DNA of 55,082 bases from a bacterium (GTDB taxonomy: Bacteria > 4484-113 > JAFGCY01). The translations under genes and the position numbers were made by a program. The first letter of the stretch is position 1; each line of letters starts with the position of its first letter. The stretch spans positions 1-55,082 of the forward strand of contig JADZFO010000036.1 in the NCBI GenBank assembly GCA_020849855.1. The letters are read 5' to 3'. Below the pieces are notes generated by a model. The model was not told the DNA's origin and did not search any database. It was given only the letters and a program-made list of their open reading frames with translations. Shown piece after piece: positions 1-8,607 of the stretch.

Positions 1-2
1 AG

Positions 3-122
3 AACAGCGTTGTCGGCATCACCTATTTCCTGAACAAGATGCACAACGCCTTCGGCTTCTTCATCCCGGCCGCCAAGGACGACATGAGCAAGATCCAGAT
101 CGACTGGACCTTCAAGTTCTAG
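3..122 (+). CDS. C-terminal fragment, probable outer-membrane beta-barrel protein
   Basis: Only the last 39 codons are inside the window; the reading frame is open from the left edge and stops at TAG 120-122. The tail ends in IQIDWTFKF, an alternating hydrophobic/polar strand that finishes on an aromatic residue. That is the usual C-terminal signal of outer-membrane barrel proteins recognised by the BAM machinery. A strong terminator follows about 40 bases downstream, so this is the last gene of its transcript. The barrel identity is inferred from the tail alone; a different protein ending by chance in Phe is possible. Confidence 0.5.
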   Translation, partial: NSVVGITYFLNKMHNAFGFFIPAAKDDMSKIQIDWTFKF

Positions 123-162
123 TCAGCGTCCGGCTGAGAGATCAGCTGAATCAGGACTAAAC

Positions 163-189
163 GGGGCGGGAGCAATCCCGCCCCTTTCT
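163..189 (+). terminator. Rho-independent terminator
   Basis: An 8-bp GC-only stem (GGGGCGGG 163-170 with CCCGCCCC 177-184), a 6-base loop and then a T-rich run. It closes the transcript of the partial gene at the left edge. Confidence 0.9.
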
Positions 190-190
190 T

Positions 191-576
191 TTGCCTGCGC
201 AGTGCGCAGGCTGTGCTATTTAGAACGGCAGACAGCAGAGCCCACTGCCATTGAAGGCAGCAGTGCAGAGCTGCGTGTGTGAAGAGACCGTCCTAAGGCC
301 CTGGGCAGAGCCGAGGCCGGAAGCGCTGTACGAACGCCGGCGTCCATGCCGGATCCTGCTGAGTTACTCTGGTGGGCAACCGGTCCTGGCAGGCTGCGCA
401 GGCAGGGCGCCAGGGCCCGGCGCAGTGTGAAGCTTGAGAGCCAAGGTAAAGCAAAGCCAGCAGGGTTAAGCTCTGCGTCCAGTCTTTGGGCTCAGGGGCG
501 AGCTGCATGCACAGGCCTGCAGCTTCAGCCTCGTTTGCTGCTGCGCAGAGTCCTATCGGGGTATAGCTGAGCCGTG
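191..576. other. Intergenic stretch without a supported gene
   Basis: About 385 bases lie between the terminator and the convergent YbjN-like gene. A short perfect hairpin (CCTGCGCA/TGCGCAGG) sits near 195-211. The small open frames on both strands show no recognisable motif, no ribosome binding site and no -10 hexamer at a suitable distance from a start. I see no RNA gene that I can name. Confidence 0.6.
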
Positions 577-1023
577 TCAGGCCTGGGCGGTCGGGGTTGA
601 CACCGCGTCTCCGCCGCCGTTCTCGGGGAAGAAGGTCTCGTCGAAGAGGTCCTGGGCCATGAAGAGCACCTCGATGGCCTCGGCAAGGGGCTGGGCCACC
701 AGGCCTTCCATCGGTATGTTGACCGTGGCGTAAATCAGCTCCTCGTCGGGATCCATGCAGTAGGCCCCCGTGGGCAGCTCGCCGTTCATCGCCATCAGTT
801 CCTTGAGCATGACCAGCGCGCCGTCCTGCTGCAGCTCGTCGATGTAGACCATCAGGCGCAGATAATGGCCGGCCTCGGTGGGATAGAGGATGCCGGTGAG
901 CATCTCACCATCCGCGCTGTCCGGGCTGAGGTCGTAGCGGATGACGCCCTCTTCCTGCTCTTCCTTCTGAAAGCTGACCGCCAATTCACCCAAGAGGGCT
1001 TCCAGCGCCAGAGCTGCGTCCAT
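577..1023 (-). CDS. YbjN/Tir-chaperone-like domain protein
   Basis: The 148-residue acidic protein looks like one YbjN-type (type III secretion chaperone-like) alpha/beta domain: an N-terminal helix, strands such as YLRLMVYIDEL, a central helix LVMLKELMAMN, the strand ELIYATVNIPM and a long C-terminal helix. A disordered tail ends in STPTAQA. The family has no enzymatic activity and usually binds partner proteins. Its ATG overlaps the stop of the upstream ACS-like gene by one base (TAATG at 1025-1021), so translation is probably coupled, and it is the last gene of the argS operon. A role as chaperone or partner of the ACS-like protein is inferred only from this coupling. Family assignment is by fold pattern, moderately sure. 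Confidence 0.65.
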   Translation of the reverse strand: MDAALALEALLGELAVSFQKEEQEEGVIRYDLSPDSADGEMLTGILYPTEAGHYLRLMVYIDELQQDGALVMLKELMAMNGELPTGAYCMDPDEELIYATVNIPMEGLVAQPLAEAIEVLFMAQDLFDETFFPENGGGDAVSTPTAQA

Positions 1024-2759
1024 TACTTCCTCCAGGCGGAAAGGTGGCTTTTCAGCCCCGCCATGTTGATACAGTCGTTTTCGGTGGCGATCTGCTCGCT
1101 GCTTATTTTAAGCCTCGCCTTGAGGCTGGCGTTCATCCAGGCCACGCGGGCCACACCGCCCTCGGCGGCCAAAAAGCGCGGGCTGAGCACATAGCTTTCG
1201 CTGATGCCCATGTAGCCCGGCGACTGGCGGCCGGCCACGCGGGCCAGCAGGGTGTCGAAGGTTTTTCCATCTGGGCTGCGGCCGCTGAAGTCGCGGCTGA
1301 GCAGGTTGAACGCATCCAGCTCGTCAATGAACCAGGCGATCACCTCGGGAATGGCGGTGCTGGGGTGCGGCTGCTCCCGCAGGCTGTGCAGGTTGATACG
1401 CCTCAGGCCCCCCTCGCTGAGGATCTGGGCCAGTTTGTCCACACCAAGGTAGGCGCCGCGCAGCTTGTCTGTCACCGAGCCGCGCTCAACTATGCGCTGC
1501 TCAGTGCTGTGGCTGAAGAGCGCCAGGGTGGCCAGCTCGTCATAGCTGCGGCCGCAGCAGGGCGTGCGGTCGGCAGAGGCGATGCAGAAGGCCTGGGGCA
1601 TATAGCTGCTACAGGAGGAGCAGAGCACCAGGGGGCTGGAATCCTCGCTGCGCCGCCGCAGCTGGTTCTCGCGGTCCTCGCGGTAAGCCAGGATGGCCGG
1701 CCGCAGGCTGGAGATGCGCAGGGGGTCGAAGATCAGGTTCACGCTGATGGTGTTCAGCACGAACTGGCTCTTCAGGGCTTCATAGATGATGCGGCCCAGG
1801 TCGCCGGCTTCCAGGCGGTGCTCATACCAGCGCAGGCGCAGGCGGCCCTGCTCATAGTCCGCGGCCAGCTCGGTGTGTTCATTGATGATGCGAATGATGT
1901 GGCGCTCGATATAGGCGGTGGCTGAGACCGTGACTTCCTTGTCGCCGATGTCAATAATCAGGCCGAGATCCGGGCCCAGGGCGCCGCGCACGTCATAACC
2001 GTCGACGCCGCCGATAGCCCTGACGATGAAAAGGCTGTTCTCAGTGCCGCCGGCCTGCTTGAACTCCAGGCGCTGCTGCTTGGCGCTCAGTCGCGGCAGC
2101 GGCAGGCCCAGCTCGCCGGCAAGCCAGCCGCTGAGGCCGGTGGGCTGGAGGCCCGCGGGTTTGCGCAGGACAGCTACTCCAAGGTACTCCAGCAGGTCAA
2201 GCATGTAGTTCTCGCTGACCCCCGTGCCGGCATCCAGCAGCAGCCCGGTTCCGCCCTGCGGCTGCGGGCCGGTTGCCACCACCGGGAAGCCGTACTGCAG
2301 CAGCAGGCGGCGCAGCTGGCGCAGGTCGCCGCGCTGCCAGGCAGCGAAGCGCCCGGCCCAGCGCAGGATGAGCTGCAGGAAGGCCAGGCTGTCGGAGGCG
2401 CCGCTGCGGGGCAGGAGCCAGCAGCGCGGCAGCTCCGGCTTCTCCTCGAAGTCAAGGGCCAGATAAACCATATGGCGCAGGATCTCGGGCCGGTTGAACT
2501 GGCGCAGGAACTCGGTCTCGCTGAGGTTGCTTTCAGCCAGGCTGGCCTGGGCATCCGTCAGCTCCCAGATCGCCGGGAGGGCCAGGGGCTCGGTTTCGAT
2601 CCAGGCGCTGAGCTCATTGAGGGCGCGGCCCTGCCAAGGGCGGGCGTCGCAGAGCAGCTCGTTGATCAGCTGGATGCCGTGCGGGTTGACGCGGGCCTGC
2701 TGGAAAGCCGCAGCCACGACGCGGGCATCAATCCCATAGGCCGCCAGCGCTGGCTTCAC
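1023..2759 (-). CDS. Acetyl-CoA synthase (CODH/ACS beta, CdhC/AcsB) homologue lacking the Ni-binding CGC motif
   Basis: 578 residues from a GTG at 2759 that overlaps the argS stop (ATGTGA), with GGAGG four bases upstream; the longer open frame would run back through argS. The C-terminal half matches the A-cluster domain of acetyl-CoA synthase. C380, C383, C392 and C402 have the C-x2-C-x8-C-x9-C spacing of the Fe4S4 ligands in the motif CSSCSSYMPQAFC..DRTPCCG. They are followed by LHSLREQPHPS, by GYMGISESYVLSP and by EGGVARVAWM, all as in CdhC/AcsB. Where ACS has Cys-Gly-Cys after PHTS, holding the two nickel ions, this protein has Thr-Ala-Ile at 468-470. The classical N-terminal domain of the acetogen enzyme is missing, as in archaeal CdhC. 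An iron-sulfur cluster may form, but acetyl-CoA synthesis at an Ni-Ni site should be impossible. No CODH, corrinoid protein or methyltransferase gene is nearby. Function unknown. Confidence 0.8.
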   Translation of the reverse strand: MKPALAAYGIDARVVAAAFQQARVNPHGIQLINELLCDARPWQGRALNELSAWIETEPLALPAIWELTDAQASLAESNLSETEFLRQFNRPEILRHMVYLALDFEEKPELPRCWLLPRSGASDSLAFLQLILRWAGRFAAWQRGDLRQLRRLLLQYGFPVVATGPQPQGGTGLLLDAGTGVSENYMLDLLEYLGVAVLRKPAGLQPTGLSGWLAGELGLPLPRLSAKQQRLEFKQAGGTENSLFIVRAIGGVDGYDVRGALGPDLGLIIDIGDKEVTVSATAYIERHIIRIINEHTELAADYEQGRLRLRWYEHRLEAGDLGRIIYEALKSQFVLNTISVNLIFDPLRISSLRPAILAYREDRENQLRRRSEDSSPLVLCSSCSSYMPQAFCIASADRTPCCGRSYDELATLALFSHSTEQRIVERGSVTDKLRGAYLGVDKLAQILSEGGLRRINLHSLREQPHPSTAIPEVIAWFIDELDAFNLLSRDFSGRSPDGKTFDTLLARVAGRQSPGYMGISESYVLSPRFLAAEGGVARVAWMNASLKARLKISSEQIATENDCINMAGLKSHLSAWRK

Positions 2760-4795
2760 ATGGCCTCCGGCAGGGGCAGGGCCAGCAGCCTGAAGCCGGT
2801 GCGCAGAACAGTACGGAAGGCCTCGCAGAGGCCCTGGCGGAAGGCGCGCTCGGGCTGCGGCGCGTCGATGACGCGGCAGTCGCGGTAGAAGTCGCTGAAA
2901 GCGGCCGCCAGGGAGTAGAGATAGTTGCACAGCCCGGCCGGCTCAAAACGCTCGGCGGCCGTCTGGCAGACCGAGGGGAAGCTGGAGAGCCAGCGCGCCA
3001 GTGCGATCTCGGAGGCGTGCAGCTCGTGCACGGCGGTCGGCTGGATGCCATTCCCGCCCTGTTCGAGAGAGGCACCGGCGGTCAGCTTGCCGGCCCGGGC
3101 ATAGGCGTACTGCAGGTAGGGCGCGGCGCGGCCGTCAAAGCTCAAGGCCTGCTCAAAGTCAAAGACAATCTGCTGGTTGCCGCCCACCTGCAGCATGGTG
3201 AACTTGATCGCGGCGAGGGCCACCTTGCGGGCGGTTTCCTGGATCTGCTGCTCCTCGGTGATCAGGCCCTTCTCGCGGATGATCTCTTCCGCGCGGCGCA
3301 CGGCTTCATCCTTCAGCTCACGGTAGGAGACCACTGTGCCCTCACGCGAGGACATCTTGCCTTCGGGCAGCACCACCAGCTCATAGCTGATGTGCCGGCA
3401 GTTCTCGGCGTTGGGGAAGCCCCAGAGCTTCAGGATGCTGAAGACCTGCTCGAAGTAAAGCTTCTGCTCGGCCCCGACCACATAGAGGCTCTCGGCCAGG
3501 GGCTCGCCGGTCTTCTCGCGCACCAGGTCAAACTTGTGCTTGGCCAGGCCGAGCTCCTTGGTCTGGTACAGGCTGGTGCCGTCAGAGCGCAGGATGACCA
3601 TCTTGCCCAGGCGGCGCAGGGTCTTGCCCAGCTGGGCCTCCAGCTCGGCCCTTTCGCCCTCGCGCAGTTCGCGGCCGAGGGCGGTCTCGCGGGCCCTGAT
3701 CTCGCCGGGCAGCAGCCTTCCAAGGTGCTCCTCGAAGTGCACATACAGGCTGCCGGCGTACTTCTCGCTTTCATCCACCTGGGCGATGCCGCGCCGCTTC
3801 AGCTCCTCGGCGGTCTTCTGGCCCAGGCGTGTGTCGTCGACGATGGACTCATAGAACCAGCAGTTCGGGTCGGCGGTGAAATCGACCAGCAGCTCGGCAA
3901 AGATATCGCGAAAGGCGCGGTCGCACTCGTCGCGGGAGCTCTGCCACTGACTGCGGGCCTCGACGGAGCCTTCCTCCCAGTGCGCCAGCCAGGCGCGCAC
4001 CTCGGCCTGCACGGCTTCGCCTCCCTCGGCCTCAAAGCGCGCGTTGGCCGCCTTGTAACAGCGGCCCCAGAAGGCCAGGCGGTCCTGCGGCGCATCGCTG
4101 GCCGCCGGGGCGACCCCCAGCTCCTGCGCATGGGCCGCTCCCCACATGGCCTTCGCCACATGCAGGCCGACATCGCCAAGATAAGTAGCCTTGTAGACAG
4201 TGTGGCCCTGGAACTCCAGCAGGTTGGCGATGGCCTGGCCGATGCTGGCGTTACGCAGGTGGCCGACGTGGAAGTCCTTATGCGTGTTGGGCTGGGCGTA
4301 CTCCACCATGATCCGCCGGGGCATGCAGTCATAACCGCGGTAGCACTCGTCGCCGGGCTGCATGCCGCTGCAGATACCCTGGCCGAAGCGCTCGTCCATG
4401 ACCCGCACTGTGCCGGTGATCATATGCGCCAGGGCCGCGGCGTCATAGTAGAAGTTCAGGTATGGGCCTTCCGCCTCCACCCGTTCAATGTAGGGAAAGC
4501 AGCCCTGGCTGCAGAGCTGCTGCAGTTCCAGCGCCAGCTCCGAGGCCAGCTGCACGCCGGCCTCGCGGCCAAGGTCGATGGCCAGTTTCTTGGCCTCAGC
4601 CTTGCTGAGGCCGGCGCTGGCCGCCTCTATCCGGCTGGCCGCGATCCGCGGCGCCAGGGTGAAACAGACATTGGAGCTGACGCCCCAGGGGCGTGGCTCC
4701 TCAATGGCGCTGAGCTGCGCCTCCAGCCCTTCAAAGCCACGCTCCGCCAGACAGCGGGAGAGGGCTGAGAGGATCTGTTCATAAGCTATCCGCAC
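2756..4795 (-). CDS. argS: Arginyl-tRNA synthetase
   Basis: Class I aminoacyl-tRNA synthetase that charges tRNA-Arg with arginine in the cytoplasm. The 679-residue protein has an N-terminal Add1-type domain, the HIGH-like motif HVGH at 176-179 in DFHVGHLRNASIG, the KMSKS loop as KMSSREG at 480-486, and a C-terminal anticodon-binding DALR helical domain. Length is slightly above the usual 550-600 residues. The start is GTG 4795, with TAACAT six bases upstream and no Shine-Dalgarno, which fits a leaderless start as in many genes here. It heads a three-gene operon and overlaps the next start by four bases (ATGTGA). Linkage of argS to an ACS-like protein is unexpected. Identity is secure. Confidence 0.96.
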   Translation of the reverse strand: MRIAYEQILSALSRCLAERGFEGLEAQLSAIEEPRPWGVSSNVCFTLAPRIAASRIEAASAGLSKAEAKKLAIDLGREAGVQLASELALELQQLCSQGCFPYIERVEAEGPYLNFYYDAAALAHMITGTVRVMDERFGQGICSGMQPGDECYRGYDCMPRRIMVEYAQPNTHKDFHVGHLRNASIGQAIANLLEFQGHTVYKATYLGDVGLHVAKAMWGAAHAQELGVAPAASDAPQDRLAFWGRCYKAANARFEAEGGEAVQAEVRAWLAHWEEGSVEARSQWQSSRDECDRAFRDIFAELLVDFTADPNCWFYESIVDDTRLGQKTAEELKRRGIAQVDESEKYAGSLYVHFEEHLGRLLPGEIRARETALGRELREGERAELEAQLGKTLRRLGKMVILRSDGTSLYQTKELGLAKHKFDLVREKTGEPLAESLYVVGAEQKLYFEQVFSILKLWGFPNAENCRHISYELVVLPEGKMSSREGTVVSYRELKDEAVRRAEEIIREKGLITEEQQIQETARKVALAAIKFTMLQVGGNQQIVFDFEQALSFDGRAAPYLQYAYARAGKLTAGASLEQGGNGIQPTAVHELHASEIALARWLSSFPSVCQTAAERFEPAGLCNYLYSLAAAFSDFYRDCRVIDAPQPERAFRQGLCEAFRTVLRTGFRLLALPLPEAM

Positions 4796-4801
4796 GCAGC
4801 T

Positions 4802-4807
4802 ATGTTA
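4802..4807 (-). promoter_or_regulatory. -10 hexamer of argS operon
   Basis: TAACAT on the minus strand lies exactly six bases before the GTG start, predicting a leaderless transcript. Confidence 0.6.
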
Positions 4808-4875
4808 GCAGCCAGAGCCGCTGCGGCCAGTGCGGCAGCCCGCGGGCGGGCCAGTCTCAACCTGAAGGGCCCGAT

Positions 4876-4904
4876 TTGGCTGAAGCGGCCCCACGGACTA
4901 TAAT
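4876..4904 (+). promoter_or_regulatory. Promoter of the SpoIID-domain gene
   Basis: TTGGCT (4876-4881), a 17-base spacer and a perfect TATAAT (4899-4904). The ATG at 4915 is only ten bases further on, so the leader is at most a few bases long. Confidence 0.75.
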
Positions 4905-4914
4905 CCGGCGTTCT

Positions 4915-6897
4915 ATGGCGGACTACCTGAGCAATCAGGGAGCGGGGCGCTTCATACTGACTGGGCCCGTCCTGCTGGGCCTGGCGGCACTGCTGCTGCT
5001 GTGTCTGGGCGCGGCCAAAGCCCGCGTCGACAGCAGCTTCCACGCTGACGACTACACCCAGATCCGCGTGGTGCTTTCCGACTCCAAGACCTATGTCGAG
5101 GTCGGCGGCGCACTGAGCTGGCAGATCAACGGCAAGTACATCTGCGACAGCACCGATGTGGCGGAGATCAAGCTGGTGGACTCCGACACGGTCAAGCTTG
5201 TACTGGGCAAGAAGGGCTGGAGCAACCAGCGGATCGTGGCGGTGCCCAAGAAGGGCTTCCTGCGCTTTGGCGGCCGCGAGTACCGCGGGCGCATGGAGTT
5301 CTATCCCAGCCGCGACGGTGACACGGTGATTGCCCTGAACGTGCTGCCGCTTGAGGATTACCTGCTGGGCGTGGTGCCCGCTGAAATGCCGCCCTCCTGG
5401 CCGGCCGAGGCCCTGAAGTCCCAGGCGGTGGCGGCGCGGACCTATGCGGTCTTTGAAATGCGCGAGAAGCGCACCTCCAGCAAGAGCTATACCTTTGATG
5501 TCTACCCGGATGTCTCCGACCAGGTCTATAAGGGGGTCAGCGGGGAGGACCCGCGGGCCAGCAAGGCCGTGAAGGACACCGCCGGGGTGATCATGACCTG
5601 GCAGGGCAAACCCATCTTCGCGCAGTTCTGCGCGGACTGCGGCGGCAGCACCAAGTGCGGCACGCAGCCCTACCTGCAGGCGGTGCCCTGCTATGCCCCG
5701 GACAGCCCCTATAACGACTGGAGCATCAAGCTGAGCCCCGACAAGCTGTCCTCGCTGGCCCGGGCGGCCGGCGGCAGCGTGGGCACAGTGCGCGAGGTGC
5801 GGGCCGAGAACGACAGCACCAGCGGGCATCTCAAGACCCTGAGCATCGTCGGCGACGGTGGTTCCCAGAGCATCAGCGGCAGCAAGCTGCGGGACATGCT
5901 GGGCCTGAGCACGATGAAGAGCACGCGGGCCTATATCAGCGGCCCGGGCGGATCGGTGCTGGAGCCGCAGAAGCCCAAGTTCGGCCAGAACGCCGCGGGT
6001 AGCAGCCCCGGCAAGCAGCGCGGCCGCCAGCCACTGCCGCGCCAGCCCCAGGAGGCCACGGATGTATTTGCCGCGGCCAGTGGCGGGGCAGCAGATGGCG
6101 ATGGCGACGGCTTCATCCCCGATGCCCTGGATGGGGCAGAGGCCGGCACGCTTGAAAGCGAAGCAAACCGCAGCAGAAGCAAGAAGAGCCCCCCGCGGAC
6201 GGAACGGCGCCAGGCAGTGATGAGCATTGAATTGCCCAGCCTGAGCGAGCTGGAGGATTCCTCCCGGCCAGTGGTGCTGTATGGCAAGGGCATTGCCGAC
6301 CTCAAGCTGCGCAACGCCTTTATCTTCGACGGCCGCAACCTGCGCAAGCCCCTGCAGGTCTGCACCGTGCTGGGTACACAGAGCACGCTGGAGACCCTGG
6401 AGTACGACCTGGCTGTAGAGGATGAAGGCCCCGCTGAGCAGGCTGAAGCTGCTGGTTACGATGAAGAGGAGCCGCTGATTGAAGCGGCGGATATCCAGGA
6501 GCGCCAGGAAAGCGGTGACATAGCCGCAGCGACGCCGGCGCCGCCTGCTGAGCCTGAAACGCCGCAGGAAGCCCGCTTCCAGCTTGAGAAGGCCCCCAAG
6601 TCCGAGATCCCGCCCAGCTCACGGCTGAAGGTGGGCAGCGACGGGATTGTGCTGCGCGGCAGCGGCTATGGCCATGGGGTGGGTTTGTCGCAGTGGGGGG
6701 CCAAGGAACTGGCCAGCCAGGGCCTGGACTATCTGTCGATACTCCTGCACTTCTATTCCGGCGTGGACATCTATACGATCGAGCCGCCGCTGGACAGCAA
6801 GCCCAAGGACAAGGGCAAGAAGAAGAAAACTGCCGAAGCCGAGGAAGCGGAAGCCGGCGAGGCCGTGGATGTCTTTTACAAGCCTTTCCAGCGTTAG
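4915..6897 (+). CDS. SpoIID/LytB-domain protein with a large internal insert
   Basis: 660 residues. An N-terminal membrane segment (about 15-33) anchors or exports it. The SpoIID catalytic region begins at LPLEDYLLGVVPAEMP, with Glu157 in the position of the catalytic acid of SpoIID lytic transglycosylases, followed by EALKSQAVAARTYA. The second signature GYGHGVGLSQWGAKE begins at residue 584. Between them, residues about 345-567 form a low-complexity acidic insert with a DGDGDGFIPD calcium-loop-like motif. SpoIID cleaves denuded peptidoglycan strands in spore formers; in non-sporulating bacteria the domain occurs in cell-wall and division-linked proteins. The start at ATG 4915 is preferred over an upstream in-frame ATG (4876) because the promoter lies between them. 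A basic Lys-rich stretch precedes the C-terminus. Confidence 0.88.
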   Translation: MADYLSNQGAGRFILTGPVLLGLAALLLLCLGAAKARVDSSFHADDYTQIRVVLSDSKTYVEVGGALSWQINGKYICDSTDVAEIKLVDSDTVKLVLGKKGWSNQRIVAVPKKGFLRFGGREYRGRMEFYPSRDGDTVIALNVLPLEDYLLGVVPAEMPPSWPAEALKSQAVAARTYAVFEMREKRTSSKSYTFDVYPDVSDQVYKGVSGEDPRASKAVKDTAGVIMTWQGKPIFAQFCADCGGSTKCGTQPYLQAVPCYAPDSPYNDWSIKLSPDKLSSLARAAGGSVGTVREVRAENDSTSGHLKTLSIVGDGGSQSISGSKLRDMLGLSTMKSTRAYISGPGGSVLEPQKPKFGQNAAGSSPGKQRGRQPLPRQPQEATDVFAAASGGAADGDGDGFIPDALDGAEAGTLESEANRSRSKKSPPRTERRQAVMSIELPSLSELEDSSRPVVLYGKGIADLKLRNAFIFDGRNLRKPLQVCTVLGTQSTLETLEYDLAVEDEGPAEQAEAAGYDEEEPLIEAADIQERQESGDIAAATPAPPAEPETPQEARFQLEKAPKSEIPPSSRLKVGSDGIVLRGSGYGHGVGLSQWGAKELASQGLDYLSILLHFYSGVDIYTIEPPLDSKPKDKGKKKKTAEAEEAEAGEAVDVFYKPFQR

Positions 6898-7084
6898 ATC
6901 ATTACTGATGCATCGCCCTCAGTCACGGCTTCATCTCAACCAGACCGGAGCCTGGTAGGTCAACATAATGTATCGGTGGCGGTTAGTTAGCTCTGCTTGT
7001 GCGCGGATAGGCTGACTGACAATCAGGCTGCACGGCCGTGGCCGGACGCACAACAGCCTTCGAGCCTCCCCGTGCCTGCGTCTC

Positions 7085-7675
7085 TTAAGCCGTACGCAGG
7101 GAGCGCAGGGCGCTGATCATCGCCACCGCGTGACTGCTCAGGCCAAGCTGGCGCGCCACACTCTGCTCGTCCAGGCCCTGCTGGATCAGGTTGCTGGCGG
7201 CGGCGGCGCGGCCATCCTCCGGCAGGCTGTGGGTCGGCAGAGGCTCGCTGTTGCCGGCCTGGGGGAGATACCAGTCATCGAGGTCGCTTTCTTCATTGTG
7301 CTGCAGCGCCGGGGCGGCAGCCGCAAAGGCGGCGGCGGGCGCGGGGGCGGGCTGGGTGTTGAGGCTGGCCTGGAAGCTGTGCTGCTGCTGCCGGCCCTCG
7401 GCCTTCAGCTCTTCGAGATCCTGGCGCAGCTTGAAGGCCGCGGCGCGGACTTCACTAAGGGCGGCGGCGGTCTCTTCACGCTTTCTGCGCTCCTGTTCCA
7501 CCAGGCGGCCCAGCAGGTCCTCCAGGCGTTCGAGGCGCAGCGTCTGACGGCGCTCCTCGTCTTCCTGCCGGATCAGATCAAGCGGGTCGTTGCGCTGAAA
7601 CTTGCGCTGCTCATTGAAGAGGTAAACCAGCGCGCCTGATATCAAGGCGAGCATGGCCAAAACCAGAACGTCCAT
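7085..7675 (-). CDS. Membrane-anchored coiled-coil protein with C-terminal HTH-like segment
   Basis: About 196 residues from ATG 7675, which has a purine-rich GGGGGAAGGA just upstream; an in-frame GTG eight codons earlier lacks any signal. Residues 1-20 form one transmembrane helix. A charged coiled coil with EERRQTLRLERLEDLLGRL-type heptads runs to about residue 100, then a Pro/Ala-rich linker. The end, LIQQGLDEQSVARQLGLS, resembles the helix-turn-helix tail of DUF2802/DUF6115 proteins such as SwrB-like flagellar or envelope factors. No flagellar genes are present. It lies downstream of nth on the same strand with about 130 bases between. Exact role unknown. Confidence 0.65.
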   Translation of the reverse strand: MDVLVLAMLALISGALVYLFNEQRKFQRNDPLDLIRQEDEERRQTLRLERLEDLLGRLVEQERRKREETAAALSEVRAAAFKLRQDLEELKAEGRQQQHSFQASLNTQPAPAPAAAFAAAAPALQHNEESDLDDWYLPQAGNSEPLPTHSLPEDGRAAAASNLIQQGLDEQSVARQLGLSSHAVAMISALRSLRTA

Positions 7676-7805
7676 TCCTTCCCCCGATAGCTGCGGCACC
7701 CGGTCACAGCGGTAACGCGGGTACTTTATTACCTGAAGCGCAAATGGTGGTTACAGACAGGTAAAGTCGACGTGACTTGAGGATGAAAACGTTAAAGTCC
7801 CACGC

Positions 7806-8576
7806 TCAGCGACTGTGGATAACCCCGAGCCGTGGGCACTGCGCATAGATCGAGCACTGGCTGCACAGCGGGCTGAGCGGCTGGCAGACCTGCTGGCCGT
7901 GATTGACCAGGACGCGATTGAGGGTGCTCCAGTAGCGGGTCGGTACAAGCTGCATCAGCGCCTGCTCGGTCTGCTCCGGGCTGCTGGTATCAACCCAGCC
8001 CAGGCGGTTGCAGATGCGGTGGACGTGGATGTCCACGCAGATGGCAGGCAGGTCCCAGCAGATATTCAGCACGAGGTTGGCGACCTTGCGCCCCACTCCC
8101 GGCAGGCGCAGCAGCTCCTCGCGCGTGCGGGGAACCTGACCGCCGAAGTCCTCAATCAGCATGCGGCACATCTCATGCAGGTGCCGCGCCTTGGTCTGGT
8201 AAAAGCCGACAGGGTAAAGGAGCTGCGCGAGCTGCTTCTGCGGCACCGCCAACAGCATGGCCGGCGAGACATCCGGCCAGCGCTGCGTCTTGGCCGGCAG
8301 GTTCGCCGAGGTGAGGGCATGGCCGGCCAGCTCGGCCGCCGAAAGCGGCACTGGCAGGCCCGAGGCGTGCTCCCAGAGCCGGCGCATGGCGGCGTTGGTG
8401 ACGGGGTCCTTTGTGCGCGCGGAGAGGATGGTGGCCACCAGCACCTGGAAAGGCTGGGCTGCATCGTTCTCAAGAGGGTGGTAGGGGTACTGCGCGGCCA
8501 GGAGCTTGAAGAGCCGGGCCAGGCGCTGCGGGCTGGGCGGGTTCGGACCGGTGAAGCTGGCGGGGTCGGCGGGCAC
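7806..8576 (-). CDS. nth: Endonuclease III (DNA glycosylase/AP lyase)
   Basis: Base-excision repair glycosylase/AP lyase for oxidised pyrimidines. The 256-residue protein contains the helix-hairpin-helix LRLPGVGRKVANLVL with the catalytic Lys164, and Asp182 in ICVDIHVHRI at the canonical 18-residue distance. It also has a complete Fe4S4 loop C231-x6-C238-x2-C241-x5-C247. It is longer than the roughly 211-residue E. coli enzyme because of an N-terminal extension and an insert around residues 85-115. The GTG start at 8576 is supported by TAGCAT exactly six bases upstream. Identity is secure. Confidence 0.95.
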   Translation of the reverse strand: MPADPASFTGPNPPSPQRLARLFKLLAAQYPYHPLENDAAQPFQVLVATILSARTKDPVTNAAMRRLWEHASGLPVPLSAAELAGHALTSANLPAKTQRWPDVSPAMLLAVPQKQLAQLLYPVGFYQTKARHLHEMCRMLIEDFGGQVPRTREELLRLPGVGRKVANLVLNICWDLPAICVDIHVHRICNRLGWVDTSSPEQTEQALMQLVPTRYWSTLNRVLVNHGQQVCQPLSPLCSQCSIYAQCPRLGVIHSR

Positions 8577-8582
8577 GCAAAG

Positions 8583-8588
8583 ATGCTA
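8583..8588 (-). promoter_or_regulatory. -10 hexamer of nth
   Basis: TAGCAT on the minus strand, six bases before the GTG start; no Shine-Dalgarno, so probably leaderless. Confidence 0.55.
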
Positions 8589-8595
8589 GCACGGC

Positions 8596-8601
8596 TATAA
8601 T
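8596..8601 (+). promoter_or_regulatory. -10 hexamer upstream of the structured RNA and SPFH gene
   Basis: Perfect TATAAT about 200 bases before the SPFH start. Transcription should begin near 8608-8611 and would produce a long folded leader or a separate RNA. Confidence 0.55.
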
Positions 8602-8607
8602 CTGGCC

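Noticed and set aside
293..570. Small frames on both strands in the first intergenic region
   Set aside because: No ribosome binding site, no -10 at the leaderless distance and no recognisable sequence.
2760..2930. N-terminal extension of the ACS-like frame into argS
   Set aside because: It would overlap argS coding by over 170 bases and has no ribosome binding site; GTG 2759 with GGAGG is better.
3017..4768. Long plus-strand open frame (583 codons) opposite argS
   Set aside because: Shadow frame of a G+C-rich gene; low-complexity Leu/Ala/Gly composition and no motif.
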